DNA of 64,000 nt, taken from assembly GCF_003586285.1 (NCBI RefSeq), contig NZ_QUBR01000001.1, positions 558,001 through 622,000 of the forward strand, written 5' to 3'. The stretch comes from Aeromicrobium endophyticum. GTDB taxonomy: Bacteria > Actinomycetota > Actinomycetes > Propionibacteriales > Nocardioidaceae. The position numbers were made by a program, and so were the translations under genes. The notes under the pieces were generated by a model. That model searched no databases, was not told where the DNA came from, and was given only the letters and a program-made list of their open reading frames with translations. Shown piece after piece: positions 1 to 10,593 of this stretch. The stretch's first letter is position 1. The number at the start of each line of letters is the position of its first letter.

Positions 1-1
1 C

Positions 2-694
2 ATGGAGGAGGTCTCGGGCGGGCGCATGCACTACATGTTCAACCGCGTCGGCGGCCTCAAGGAGGACGTCCCGGCCGGGTGGACCGGACGCACGGCAGCA
101 GCGATCGCGACCGTCCGCGCACGGCTCGGCGAGCTCGAGGACCTCATCCTCGGCAACGAGATCTTCCGCGCCCGCACCGTCGGCATCGGCGTGCTGTCGC
201 CCGAGCTGGTGCACGCCTACGGCGTCTCGGGGCCGATCGCGCGGGCGTCGGGCCTCGACATGGACCTGCGCCGCGACGAGCCCTACCTGGCCTACGGCGA
301 CCTGCAGGACGTCCTGCGCGTGCCGGTGCGCACCGAGGGCGACTGCCACGCGCGGTTCGCGGTGCTGCTCGAGCAGACCAAGGTGTCGCTCGACCTGGCC
401 GACGCCTGCCTGGCGCGGCTCGCCGAGCTCGAGCCGGGGCCCGTCAACGTCCGGCTGCCCAAGATCCTGAAGGCGCCCGAGGGCTCGACCTACGTCTGGA
501 CCGAGAACCCGCTGGGCCTCAACGGCTACTACCTGGTGTCGCGCGGCGAGAAGACGCCGTGGCGCCTCAAGCTGCGCACCGCGTCGTTCAACAACGTCGC
601 CGTGCTGCCCGAGATCGTGTCGGGCACGGTCGTCGCCGATCTCGTCGCGATCCTCGGCTCGATGTTCTTCGTCGTCGGCGACATCGACAAGTAG
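2..694 (+). CDS. nuoD: NADH-quinone oxidoreductase subunit D-like protein, C-terminal part (5' end outside window)
   Basis: This is the last 230 or so residues of a NuoD/49-kDa-type subunit, which in complex I forms the quinone-binding chamber together with NuoB. The piece opens with the family segment around [14 protein letters not shown] and ends with the conserved C-terminus: [20 protein letters not shown], then [10 protein letters not shown], then [20 protein letters not shown]. The usual family length is about 400 residues, so the start lies left of the window. The next gene is an unrelated hydrolase rather than nuoE/nuoF, so the gene is not inside a standard 14-gene nuo operon on this side. 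It may belong to a partial or stand-alone NuoBCD-like set. The family call is firm; the physiological complex is uncertain. Confidence 0.85.
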   Translation: MEEVSGGRMHYMFNRVGGLKEDVPAGWTGRTAAAIATVRARLGELEDLILGNEIFRARTVGIGVLSPELVHAYGVSGPIARASGLDMDLRRDEPYLAYGDLQDVLRVPVRTEGDCHARFAVLLEQTKVSLDLADACLARLAELEPGPVNVRLPKILKAPEGSTYVWTENPLGLNGYYLVSRGEKTPWRLKLRTASFNNVAVLPEIVSGTVVADLVAILGSMFFVVGDIDK

Positions 695-722
695 CCGCCG
701 AGCCGCGGGCTAGGGTCGAGCC

Positions 723-2384
723 ATGGCTGACGAACGCATCCCCACGCCCGTCGACGAGCTGGCCGAGGAGTGGCTCGAGACGATGCTCGAGCTCTCCCCC
801 GAGCTGCACGTGCAGCTCGGACGGTCCGGACGCGAGTCCGACTACACCGACCTCTCCCCCGACGGCGTCGCCGCCCAGGCCGACGCCGCCCGCGCGATGC
901 TGGCCCGGGTGCGCGCCGCCCGCCCCGACGACCAGACCGACGTGGTCACGCAGGCCGAGATGGTGCGCACCCTCGAGCTCGAGCTCGAGCAGATCGAGGC
1001 GGGGTTCTGGCAGCGCGACCTCAACGTCATCGCCTCGCCCGCGCAGGGCCTGCGCGACGTCTTCGACCTCATGGAGACGTCGTCGGTCGAGGACTGGGAG
1101 CACGTCGCGCGCCGCCTGCACCACCTGCCCGCCGCGATGAGTGGCTACGTCGACTCGCTGCGCATCGGCATCGCCGCGGGCAACGCGCCCGCGATCCGTC
1201 AGGTGCGCGAGGTCGCCGCGCAGGCCCGCAAGCAGGCCGGCACCGACAGCTTCTTCGCCCAGCTGGCCGCACGAGCCGACGTCCCCGCCTCGCTGCAGGC
1301 CGACCTCGACGACGGCGCACGGGCGTCCTCCGAGGCCTACGGGCGCCTCGTGCGGTTCCTCGAGGACGACCTGGCGCCTCACGCGCCCGAGGCCGACGCG
1401 GTCGGGCGCGAGCACTACGCCCTGGCGTCGCGAGCGTTCGTGGGCGCCGAGATCGACCTCGACGAGACCTACGAGTGGGGCATCGCCGAGCTCGACCGCA
1501 TGGTGGCCGAGCAGGAGCAGATCGCCGACCAGATCCTGCCGGGGGCCGGTGTCGCCGAGGCCATCGCGCACCTCGACGGCGACCCCTCGAGCAAGCTGCA
1601 CGGCACCGACGCGCTGCAGGCGTGGATGCAGCAGACCAGCGACCGCGCGATCGTCGAGCTCGGCCGCACGCACTTCGACATCCCCGAGCCCATGCGCCGG
1701 CTCGAGTGCATGATCGCGCCCACGCAGGAGGGCGGCATCTACTACACCGCGCCCAGCGAGGACTTCGAGCGTGCGGGTCGCATGTGGTGGAGCGTGCCCG
1801 AGGGCATCACCGAGTTTGACACCTGGCGCGAGCTGACGACGGTCTACCACGAGGGCGTCCCCGGCCACCACCTCCAGCTGGGGCTCGCCACGTACAACAG
1901 CGCCCAGCTCAACGGCTGGCGACGACTCAACTGGAACTCCGGACATGGTGAGGGATGGGCGCTCTACGCCGAGCGCCTGATGGCCGACCTCGGCTACCTC
2001 GACGACCCGGCCGACCGGCTCGGGATGCTCGACGGGCAGCGCATGCGGGCGGCCCGCGTCGTGCTCGACATCGGCGTGCACCTGCGCAAGCCCAAGCCCG
2101 ACGGCAGCGGCACCTGGACGGGCGAGGACGCCTTCGGCTTCATGGCGCAGCACGTCAACATGAACGACTCGTTCGTGCGCTTCGAGGTCAACCGCTACCT
2201 CGGCTGGGCGGGCCAGGCGCCGTCGTACAAGGTGGGTCAGCGCATGTGGGAGCAGCTGCGCGACGACTGGGTCGCGGTCCACGCGGGCCGGCCCGGTGGG
2301 GCGGACCTCAAGGAGTTCCACCGCCAGGCCCTCTCCGTCGGGAGCATCGGCCTCGGAACCCTCCGCACGACCCTCCTCCCCTGA
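723..2384 (+). CDS. DUF885 family protein, putative metal-dependent hydrolase
   Basis: The 553-residue protein belongs to the DUF885 family, related to zinc peptidases and often predicted to be carboxypeptidase-like. The strongest motif is VYHEGVPGHHLQLG in the C-terminal half, an expanded HExxxHH metal site, followed by a conserved GEGWALYAERL segment. The N-terminus shows no signal peptide or membrane segment, so a cytoplasmic enzyme is expected. The ATG at 723 is preceded by an AGGGTCGAG purine stretch. It lies 28 nt after the NuoD-like gene and ends 10 nt before the convergent DUF3180 gene. The substrate is unknown. Confidence 0.85.
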   Translation: MADERIPTPVDELAEEWLETMLELSPELHVQLGRSGRESDYTDLSPDGVAAQADAARAMLARVRAARPDDQTDVVTQAEMVRTLELELEQIEAGFWQRDLNVIASPAQGLRDVFDLMETSSVEDWEHVARRLHHLPAAMSGYVDSLRIGIAAGNAPAIRQVREVAAQARKQAGTDSFFAQLAARADVPASLQADLDDGARASSEAYGRLVRFLEDDLAPHAPEADAVGREHYALASRAFVGAEIDLDETYEWGIAELDRMVAEQEQIADQILPGAGVAEAIAHLDGDPSSKLHGTDALQAWMQQTSDRAIVELGRTHFDIPEPMRRLECMIAPTQEGGIYYTAPSEDFERAGRMWWSVPEGITEFDTWRELTTVYHEGVPGHHLQLGLATYNSAQLNGWRRLNWNSGHGEGWALYAERLMADLGYLDDPADRLGMLDGQRMRAARVVLDIGVHLRKPKPDGSGTWTGEDAFGFMAQHVNMNDSFVRFEVNRYLGWAGQAPSYKVGQRMWEQLRDDWVAVHAGRPGGADLKEFHRQALSVGSIGLGTLRTTLLP

Positions 2385-2394
2385 GGCTGACACG

Positions 2395-2871
2395 TCAGGC
2401 GGGGGTGGGATCCGCTCGGTCGTCGTCGTCATCGTCGGGCAGCCGGCAGGCCCGCTCGAGCAGCAGCGCGGCGACCAGCAGCAGCAGGCTCGCGGCGGCA
2501 GCGGCCAGCCCGCGCACGAAGCGCTCGCGCCCGAGGGTCGCGTCGAGCGCGTCGTAGAAGGCCAGCGCGTAGCCGCCGTAGAAGCCTCCGACGAGTGCCC
2601 CCACGATCGCGCACGCCTTGGCCAGCGACAGCATCCGGATGCCGTGGTCGACCGGCATGCGCTCGTGACGGCGATGCAGCGTCTGCCACGTGCTGTAGGC
2701 GAACATCCCCACCACCACCGCACCCGCCAGGAGCACCAGCGGCGCCACCCACCCCAGCCGGGGCGGGTTGCCGTCGAGCCGCACGATCAGCGGCGGTGTC
2801 AGCCTGCCGCTGACGATCCCGACAGCGAGCAGGACGACGACCGACAACGCCGACGTCGGTTTGGCGGTCAC
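2395..2871 (-). CDS. DUF3180 family membrane protein
   Basis: This is a 158-residue integral membrane protein with four predicted helices, at roughly residues 8-25, 40-60, 83-105 and 118-138, and an acidic tail (PDDDDDDRADP). DUF3180 is an actinobacterial family of unknown function that typically sits just after folK, as here. The GTG start at 2871 overlaps the folK stop by 4 nt (GTGA), so it is probably co-translated as the last gene of the folate operon. No catalytic motif is visible. Confidence 0.85.
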   Translation of the reverse strand: MTAKPTSALSVVVLLAVGIVSGRLTPPLIVRLDGNPPRLGWVAPLVLLAGAVVVGMFAYSTWQTLHRRHERMPVDHGIRMLSLAKACAIVGALVGGFYGGYALAFYDALDATLGRERFVRGLAAAAASLLLLVAALLLERACRLPDDDDDDRADPTPA

Positions 2872-3431
2872 AGGATGATCTCGAGGTCCTCACGCTTGAC
2901 GATGCCGCTGGTGTCGATGTCACCGATCAGGTCGGCGACGAAGCCCTTGCCCGGGATCTCGCCCTCGGGGTCGATCTCGAGCCACGGGACGAGCACGAAG
3001 CCGCGCTCGTGCGCGCGGGGGTGGGGCAGCACCAGCTGCTCGTCCTCGGCGACGCGGTTGCCGACGACGATGACGTCGACGTCGAGCGTGCGGGGGGCTC
3101 CGGGCTCGGAACGCTCACGGCCGAAGGCGTCCTCGATCGCGAGTGCGCGGTCGAGCAGCGTGTGCACCGTCAGGGTGGTGTCGATCAGCACGACGGCGTT
3201 GAGGAACTTGCCCGAGCTCTCGGGTCCGCCGACCGGCTCGGTCTCGTAGACCGACGAGATCGCGACGACGGTGACCTCGGGAGTGTCTTCCAGCGCGGAG
3301 ACACCGCCCTGCAGCTTGTCGATGCGATCGCCCAAGTTCGATCCGATCGCCAGGACGGCCTGCCGGATCGGACGCATGCCGCCCGTCATCGTGTCGGCGT
3401 CGAGCACGTACGGGGTGGGCGCTTCGGTCAC
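2868..3431 (-). CDS. folK: 2-amino-4-hydroxy-6-hydroxymethyldihydropteridine pyrophosphokinase (HPPK)
   Basis: It transfers pyrophosphate from ATP to 6-hydroxymethyl-7,8-dihydropterin in folate synthesis. Family motifs visible are AIGSNLGDR near residue 28, the substrate loop ISSVYETEPVGG, and the catalytic GAPRTLDVDVIV block (RxLDxDI signature), followed by LPHPRAHERGFVLVPW. A 24-residue N-terminal extension precedes the usual start. The ATG at 3431 overlaps the folB stop (ATGA), supporting coupled translation in the order folB then folK. Confidence 0.95.
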   Translation of the reverse strand: MTEAPTPYVLDADTMTGGMRPIRQAVLAIGSNLGDRIDKLQGGVSALEDTPEVTVVAISSVYETEPVGGPESSGKFLNAVVLIDTTLTVHTLLDRALAIEDAFGRERSEPGAPRTLDVDVIVVGNRVAEDEQLVLPHPRAHERGFVLVPWLEIDPEGEIPGKGFVADLIGDIDTSGIVKREDLEIIL

Positions 3432-3805
3432 TGTCTGCTCCGCTCTATCGTGACGGCGACGTCGTGGAACGTCACCGCGATGGGCGCTTCGGGCTTGTGC
3501 ACCGTCACGCTAGCCCATCGGACCTGGTCTTCGGCCAGGCACAAGTCCACCATACGGAGCGCGACCGTCTCGATGAGGTCGACGGGATCGCTCACGATGG
3601 CATCGTGGATCTGCTGCGCCAGGACGCCGTAGTGCACGGTCTTGGTCAGATCGTGCTCGCGCGCCGCCGGGCCGAGGTCGAGACCCAGGCTCACGTCGAC
3701 GACGAATGTTTGCCCGTTCTTCTTCTCGTCGTCGAACACCCCGTGGTGCCCGTGCGCCGAGATGCCGATCAGGTCGATGCGGTCGAGGCCGTCGGGGATG
3801 GCCAT
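3428..3805 (-). CDS. folB: Dihydroneopterin aldolase
   Basis: This 125-residue protein has the FolB fold signature. DRIDLIGISAHGHHGVFDDEKKNGQTF contains the glutamate and lysine region used in catalysis, and VDLIETVALRMVDLCL and VTVHKPEAPI follow. It cleaves 7,8-dihydroneopterin to 6-hydroxymethyl-7,8-dihydropterin and glycolaldehyde, feeding FolK. Its ATG directly abuts the stop codon of the NTF2-like gene, and its stop overlaps folK, so it is an internal operon gene. Confidence 0.95.
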   Translation of the reverse strand: MAIPDGLDRIDLIGISAHGHHGVFDDEKKNGQTFVVDVSLGLDLGPAAREHDLTKTVHYGVLAQQIHDAIVSDPVDLIETVALRMVDLCLAEDQVRWASVTVHKPEAPIAVTFHDVAVTIERSRQ

Positions 3806-4234
3806 TCAGTCGTCCTCCAGCATCATCTCGGCGATCGGCGAGGCGTGGCGGGACCAGAACTTCCAGGATCCCCCGGCCTTGACCAGGATACTCGTGCACA
3901 CGGCGCGGCCTCCCGAGAAGCCCTCCGCTGCGGCGTCGAGGCCCTCGCCCGAGAGGATGTTCTCGGTGCAGACGACGACGGCCGTGTCGGGACCGTCGGC
4001 GCCGCGGGGCAGCGTCACGACGTCGACGTCGGTGAGGAAGAACTGGATGTAGCCGACGTTGGCCATCAGCACGGTCCACGACCGCAGCACCTGGGAGGTG
4101 CCCCGCAGAGGCACCGAGCCGGGGTGCACGCAGGAGGTGCCGGGGTCGTCGACCCACAGCGAGGCCATCAGGTCGACGTCGCCGGACTCGACCGCGTCGT
4201 AGAACAGGCGATGGGTGGTCAGCGGATCGGTCAT
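3806..4234 (-). CDS. SnoaL-like / nuclear transport factor 2 family protein in the folate operon
   Basis: The 142-residue protein has an NTF2-like fold. TTHRLFYDAVESGDVDLMASLWVDD starts the typical alpha helix and bent sheet, CVHPGS follows, and a WKFWSRHASP strand lies near the C-terminus. The chosen ATG at 4234 gives a 4-nt ATGA overlap with the folP stop; longer readings upstream only run antiparallel through folP. Proteins of this type are conserved between folP and folB in many actinobacteria, but no reaction is established. A role in the folate pathway is inferred from position only. Confidence 0.8.
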   Translation of the reverse strand: MTDPLTTHRLFYDAVESGDVDLMASLWVDDPGTSCVHPGSVPLRGTSQVLRSWTVLMANVGYIQFFLTDVDVVTLPRGADGPDTAVVVCTENILSGEGLDAAAEGFSGGRAVCTSILVKAGGSWKFWSRHASPIAEMMLEDD

Positions 4235-5079
4235 CGCTGCTCCCGGTGCAGCCGAGCCACGACCCGCACGGCGTCGGCGGACGAGCGGGCGTCGTGCACC
4301 CGGACGCACCAGGCGCCGGCCGTGGCGGCCAGGGTGGTGACCGCGGCGGTGGCGTCGTCGCGCTGGCCGGCGGGGCGGGGTCCGTCGTCGCCGGCGAGCA
4401 GCTCGCCGAGGAAGCCCTTGCGGCTGGCAGCCACCAGCAGCGGGTAGCCCAGGTCGACGAAGGCGTCGAGGTGGGCCAGCACGGTCCAGTTCTGCTCGCC
4501 GGTCTTGGAGAACCCCAGGCCGGGGTCGACGATGATGCGGTCGGCGGCGACACCAGCGGCCAGGGCCGCCTCGACCTGCACCCCGAGCTCGGCACGGATG
4601 TCGGCGACCAGGTCGTCGTAGTGGGTGTGCCTCTGCATCGAGGCCGAGTGCTCGCGCCAGTGCATCAGCACGATCGGTGAGCCCGTCTCGGCCGCCAGGG
4701 CCATCATCTCGGGATCGGCGCGGCCGCCCGAGACGTCGTTGACGATCGACGCCCCGGCCTCGAGCGCCCGCCGGGCCGTCGCGGCCCGCATCGTGTCGAC
4801 CGAGACGACGACTCCCTCGGCGGCGAGGCCCTCGATGACCGGGAGGACGCGGCGGGCCTCCTCGTCGGCGTCGATGCGCAGCGCGCCGGGACGGGTCGAC
4901 TCGCCGCCGACATCGACCAGGTCGGCGCCGTCGGAGGCCAGCGCGACCCCGTGCCGGACGGCCGTGGCGGCATCGAGCCACTGACCGCCGTCGGAGAACG
5001 AGTCGGGCGTGACGTTGACGACGCCCATGACGAGGCACCGGTCGGGCGCCCCGTCGGACAGCCGTGCCAGGTCGAGCAC
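4231..5079 (-). CDS. folP: Dihydropteroate synthase
   Basis: The 282-residue TIM-barrel enzyme joins p-aminobenzoate to dihydropterin pyrophosphate and is the sulfonamide target. It shows the FolP signatures MGVVNVTPDSFSDGG near residue 20, DVGGESTRPGA, IVNDVSGG, and DPGLGFSKT followed by LVAASRKGFLG. The start is GTG at 5079. The stop overlaps the next gene by ATGA. No loop insertion or missing residue is apparent. Confidence 0.96.
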   Translation of the reverse strand: MLDLARLSDGAPDRCLVMGVVNVTPDSFSDGGQWLDAATAVRHGVALASDGADLVDVGGESTRPGALRIDADEEARRVLPVIEGLAAEGVVVSVDTMRAATARRALEAGASIVNDVSGGRADPEMMALAAETGSPIVLMHWREHSASMQRHTHYDDLVADIRAELGVQVEAALAAGVAADRIIVDPGLGFSKTGEQNWTVLAHLDAFVDLGYPLLVAASRKGFLGELLAGDDGPRPAGQRDDATAAVTTLAATAGAWCVRVHDARSSADAVRVVARLHREQR

Positions 5080-5086
5080 CGCCGAC

Positions 5087-5649
5087 CTAGCGGGCCGTGA
5101 TGAGGCCCATGGCCTCGGCTCGCGTGGCAGGGTCGCGCAGCTGTCCTCGCACGGCGCTGGTGATGGTCTTGGCGCCGCCCTTGCGGACGCCCCTCATGGC
5201 CATGCAGAGGTGCTCGGCCTCGAGCACCACGATCACGCCCTTGGGCTTGAGGACCTCGACGAGCGACTCGGCGATCTGGGTCGTGAGCCGCTCCTGCACC
5301 TGCGGCCGACGGGCGTAGACGTCGACCAGGCGGGCCAGCTTGGACAAGCCGGTGACCCGTCCGCCCTCGGCCGGGATGTAACCCACGTGCGCGACGCCGA
5401 AGAAGGGCACGAGGTGGTGCTCGCACATCGACCACAGCTCGATGTCCTTGACCAGGACGAGCTCTTCGTGACCGACCGCGAACTCGATGTTGAGCACGTC
5501 GGCGGCCGACTGGTCGAGGCCCGCGAGCAGCTCGTCGTACGACTTGGCCACCCGCATGGGCGTGTCCTTCAGACCGTCGCGGTCGGGGTCCTCGCCCACC
5601 GCGATCAGCAGCTCGCGGATCGCCGCCTCGGCCCGGGGCCGATCGACCG

Positions 5650-5653
<4 letters not shown>
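5087..5653 (-). CDS. folE: GTP cyclohydrolase I
   Basis: This 188-residue protein opens the folate pathway by converting GTP to 7,8-dihydroneopterin triphosphate. Zinc ligands are visible in [10 protein letters not shown] (Cys and His) and in the later [12 protein letters not shown] (Cys). The GTP-binding stretch runs through [23 protein letters not shown]. The ATG at 5653 overlaps the ftsH stop by 4 nt. It is the first folate gene after ftsH, and 7 nt separate it from folP. Confidence 0.96.
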
Positions 5654-7647
<1,994 letters not shown>

Positions 7648-7696
7648 GTAGCGGCGTGGATCGGGTCCACTCCTCCTCGGGTGCTGGTCGGTAGTC

Positions 7697-7719
7697 GAAC
7701 GGTACACGGGGCACCGTTC
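7697..7719. promoter_or_regulatory. Inverted repeat upstream of ftsH
   Basis: GAACGGT and ACCGTTC form perfect 7-bp arms around a 9-nt spacer, 50-72 nt upstream of the ftsH ATG in the hpt-ftsH gap. It could be an operator or a hairpin in the ftsH leader. No matching regulator is encoded nearby, so the function is open. Confidence 0.45.
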
Positions 7720-7761
7720 TTCAGTTGAACGCGCGGGTCGTCCGCCATCGTTCCCGAGAAC

Positions 7762-7780
7762 AGTTCGCCAGGAGCGAACT
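7762..7780 (-). terminator. Stem-loop just after hpt
   Basis: AGTTCGC and GCGAACT form a perfect 7-bp stem with a 5-nt loop, 5 nt after the hpt stop codon on the minus strand. No T-run follows, so it would be a U-tract-less terminator or an mRNA end stabiliser. It separates the tilS-hpt unit from the ftsH promoter. Confidence 0.45.
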
Positions 7781-7785
7781 CAGGC

Positions 7786-8343
7786 CTACAAGTAGACGTG
7801 CGGCGAGAGGGTGCCGATGCAGCGCAGGTTGCGGTAGCGCTCGTTGAAGTCGAGGCCGTAGCCGACGACGAAGGCGTTGGGGATGTCGAATCCGACGTAC
7901 CTGACCTCGACGTCCATCTGCAGCGCGTCGGGCTTGCGCAGCAGCGTCGCGATCTCGACCGAGGCGGGGCCGCGCGAGCGCAGGTTGGTGATGAGCCACG
8001 ACAGCGTGAGGCCCGTGTCGATGATGTCCTCGACGATCAGCACGTGACGGCCGTTGAGGTCGGTGTCGAGATCCTTGAGGATGCGCACGACGCCGGACGA
8101 CTGCGTGCCCGACCCGTACGACGACACGGCCATCCAGTCCATCTCGACGTGCCGCTCGAGGCTGCGGGCGAGATCGGCCATGACCATCACGGCGCCCTTC
8201 AGCACGCCGACGAGCAGCAGGTCCTTGCCCTCGTAGTCGGCTTCGATCTGCCGGGCCAGCTCTTGCAGCCTGGTCGTGATCTGCTCCTCGGTGTAGAGGG
8301 TCTGGTCGAGCTCGAGGTCACCTTCGACATGGTTCTGGTCCAC
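7786..8343 (-). CDS. hpt: Hypoxanthine phosphoribosyltransferase
   Basis: This 185-residue purine salvage enzyme attaches PRPP-derived ribose phosphate to hypoxanthine or guanine. The PRPP loop VEDIIDTG is at 104-111. GVLKGAVMVMADL near 46-58 is the pyrophosphate loop, and the base-binding region RYVGFDIPNAFVVGYGLDFNE lies near the end. It starts with GTG at 8343, 4 nt after the tilS stop. The pairing tilS-hpt next to ftsH is widespread in Gram-positive bacteria. Confidence 0.95.
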   Translation of the reverse strand: MDQNHVEGDLELDQTLYTEEQITTRLQELARQIEADYEGKDLLLVGVLKGAVMVMADLARSLERHVEMDWMAVSSYGSGTQSSGVVRILKDLDTDLNGRHVLIVEDIIDTGLTLSWLITNLRSRGPASVEIATLLRKPDALQMDVEVRYVGFDIPNAFVVGYGLDFNERYRNLRCIGTLSPHVYL

Positions 8344-8347
8344 GGGT

Positions 8348-9313
8348 TCAGCCTCCCACAGGGGTGGCTGCGAACATCAGGGAAGTCCCACCTGACGTCC
8401 TGACACGGGTCACGCTCACCCGTCCGGGAAGCTCGATGCGCTGCTGGCCGTGCCAGTCGGTCACGAGACGGTCGAGCTCGGCCAGGTGGCTCGCCGCGAG
8501 CTCGGCGGCGCTGGCACCGGCGGCCAGGGCGAGCCGTCGCAGCACCCGCGACCTCAGCGCGGGCGGCAGCGCGGCGAGCGTCGGCACGTCGGACGGGTCG
8601 GAGACCTCGGCGGCCAGCTGGTCGAGCAGCGTCCCGTCGGCACGCACCTGGTCGGCGGTGCGCGCCAGTGCCTCGGCGACCCCGCCGCCCAGGACGTCCT
8701 CGAGCATCGGCATGACCTCGGCGCGCAGCCGTGAGCGGCGGAACGCGGGATCGCTGTTGTGGGGGTCGGTCCACCACGCCAGGCCCGAGGCCCGGCAGAT
8801 GCGCTCGGTGTCGGCCCGCCGCACGGTCAGCAGCGGGCGGCGCCAGAGCCCGTCGCGAGGCGCCATGCCGCTGATCGAGCGGGGGCCCGAGCCGCGCCCC
8901 AGCCCGAGCAGCACCGTCTCGGCCTGGTCGTCGAGGGTGTGGGCCAGCAGCACCGCGTCGGCTCCCGTCGAGGCGAGCACCGACAGGCGGGCGTCGCGGG
9001 CGGCTGCCTCGGGCCCGCCGGCTCGCCCCACGTCGACGCGCTCGACCACCGCCGGGACGCCCAGCGACCGCACCTGCCGGACGGCGACATCAGCGACGTC
9101 GGCCGAGCCGTGCTGCAGGCCGTGGTCGACCACGACGGCCGACAGGTCGTACCCGTCTCGCCGGGCCACGAAGGCCGTGACCGCGGCGAGCGCGAGCGAG
9201 TCGGCGCCGCCCGAGACACCCACGACGACCCGCGCCCCCGCCGACAGGTCGTCGAGAGCCGCCCGCACCAGGTTGCGTCCGGTCGCCACCGCAGGGTCGA
9301 GCGCGCCGCCCAT
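8348..9313 (-). CDS. tilS: tRNA(Ile)-lysidine synthetase
   Basis: It modifies the wobble cytidine of the CAU-anticodon tRNA-Ile to lysidine, changing both charging and decoding. The ATP-pyrophosphatase P-loop SGGADS is at 34-39, followed by VVVDHGLQHGSADVA and the family HTLDDQAETVLLGLGRGSG block. WRRPLL and NSDPAFRRSRLR complete the catalytic domain. At 321 residues it is the short actinobacterial form with a small C-terminal domain. It starts with ATG at 9313, 24 nt after the metalloprotease gene. Confidence 0.95.
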   Translation of the reverse strand: MGGALDPAVATGRNLVRAALDDLSAGARVVVGVSGGADSLALAAVTAFVARRDGYDLSAVVVDHGLQHGSADVADVAVRQVRSLGVPAVVERVDVGRAGGPEAAARDARLSVLASTGADAVLLAHTLDDQAETVLLGLGRGSGPRSISGMAPRDGLWRRPLLTVRRADTERICRASGLAWWTDPHNSDPAFRRSRLRAEVMPMLEDVLGGGVAEALARTADQVRADGTLLDQLAAEVSDPSDVPTLAALPPALRSRVLRRLALAAGASAAELAASHLAELDRLVTDWHGQQRIELPGRVSVTRVRTSGGTSLMFAATPVGG

Positions 9314-9337
9314 CTCGTCAGCCCCGTCCGCCTCGGC

Positions 9338-10384
9338 CTAGCCGTGCACGCGTGCGACCCACGACGCCGGGTCGAGGATCTCGGAGCGTCCCGGCAGGTT
9401 GGCCGGCTCGGCCCACACCTGGTTGAAGCCGTCGAGGCCGACCCGGTCGACGACCGTGCGGACGAACGTCGCGCCGTCGCGGTACTGCCGCATCTTGGCG
9501 TCGAGGCCGAGCAGGCGGCGCAGCAGGCGGTCGAGCGGGCTGGTGCCGGCGCGGCGCTGGGTGAACTTGCGCCGGATGTCGACGACGCTGGGGATGACCT
9601 CGGGCCCCACCCCGTCCATGACGACGTCGGCGTGCCCCTCGAGCAACGACATGATGCCCGTCAGCCGGTCCACGATCTCGCGCTGGCGGTCGTTCTGGAA
9701 GATCTCGCTCAGCGACGCGTCGGAGTCGCCCTTGAGGACGCGGACGACCTCGCCGACGCCGTCGGACATCATCGACGACAGCGCGGACGAGTCGACGTCG
9801 GTGGCCTCGATGAACTCGTCGAGGAGCGACTTGAGGTGGGTGCGCATCCACGGCACCGCCGTGAACTGGACGCGGTGGGTCTCTTCGTGGAGGCAGACCC
9901 ACAGGCGGAAGTCATGAGGATCCACCTCGAGCTTGCGCTCGACCTCGACGATGTTGGGGGCGACGAGCAGCAGACGTCCGCCCTCGCCCGCCGGACCGTC
10001 CCAGAACGGGTCGAACTGGCCGAGCACCTTCGACGACATGAACGACATCAGCCCGCCGACCTCGACCCCGCCGACCTTCGCGCCCATCGTCGCGGCCACG
10101 CCCGTGGGCGCCTTGCCGGCCGCGGCGAGCTTGGCCTCGATGGGGCGCATGATCAGCTGGAACGACTCGAGGTTGGCCTCGACCCATCGCGGGCGGTCGA
10201 CCACGAGCACGGGTGCCGTGGCGGACGTCGCGTGCAGACGGCTGAACTCACGCACGGGACCCTCCGACCGGGCGGCACCCTCGCGCAGCTCGGCGACGGC
10301 CTCGGCGATCTCGCCGGCCGACATCTCGGGGCCGGGGCGCGACAGCTTCGTCGCCGTCGTCAACGCGAGGTTCCAGTCGATCAT
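9338..10384 (-). CDS. Zinc-dependent metalloprotease, DUF2342 family
   Basis: The 348-residue protein belongs to the actinobacterial family annotated as zinc-dependent metalloprotease or coenzyme F420 biosynthesis-associated protein. The zincin motif HEETH is at 166-170 (LWVCLHEETHRVQF). A downstream SLLEGHADVVMDGVG supplies a likely third ligand, as in related families. There is no signal peptide. It lies between dacB and tilS, the standard order in these genomes. Its substrate is not known, and the F420 link is by family name only. Confidence 0.85.
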   Translation of the reverse strand: MIDWNLALTTATKLSRPGPEMSAGEIAEAVAELREGAARSEGPVREFSRLHATSATAPVLVVDRPRWVEANLESFQLIMRPIEAKLAAAGKAPTGVAATMGAKVGGVEVGGLMSFMSSKVLGQFDPFWDGPAGEGGRLLLVAPNIVEVERKLEVDPHDFRLWVCLHEETHRVQFTAVPWMRTHLKSLLDEFIEATDVDSSALSSMMSDGVGEVVRVLKGDSDASLSEIFQNDRQREIVDRLTGIMSLLEGHADVVMDGVGPEVIPSVVDIRRKFTQRRAGTSPLDRLLRRLLGLDAKMRQYRDGATFVRTVVDRVGLDGFNQVWAEPANLPGRSEILDPASWVARVHG

Positions 10385-10430
10385 GGAGCCACGCTACCTG
10401 TGGGCTCCCCGGCAAACGATGGCGTGCGTC

Positions 10431-10578
10431 CGCCAGGGAGGCCGCCTGCGGCCGACCGTGAGCGAAGCGAGGGGGACTGACGCAAGCCCTCAGGCTTGGT
10501 TAGCCTCGGGCTCCGCTCTCACGGGCCCCCACTCGCTGCGCTCGCGAGAGGTACCCCCAGCTCCGCTCCCTGGCGAAC
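10431..10578. repeat. Long intergenic inverted-ended repeat, copy A
   Basis: The 148-bp element fills most of the gap between dacB and the metalloprotease gene. It begins with CGCCAGGGAGGCCGCC, continues through GCGGCCGACCGTGAGCGAAG, and ends with CTCCGCTCCCTGGCGAAC, so the ends are inverted copies of each other. A close relative lies at 25970-26085 and a rearranged one at 17359-17513. It has no coding capacity worth calling. Confidence 0.75.
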
Positions 10579-10593
10579 GAGAACCCGCGTTCC

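Noticed and set aside
588-2723. Long open frames opposite DUF885, ftsH, cobN and other genes
   Set aside because: High GC keeps antisense frames open; their translations are low-complexity Arg/Val/Asp-rich and show no family motifs.
10485-10510. Iron box near CTTGGTTAGCCTCGGGC
   Set aside because: It lacks the second half-site and is part of a dispersed repeat located at gene 3' ends.
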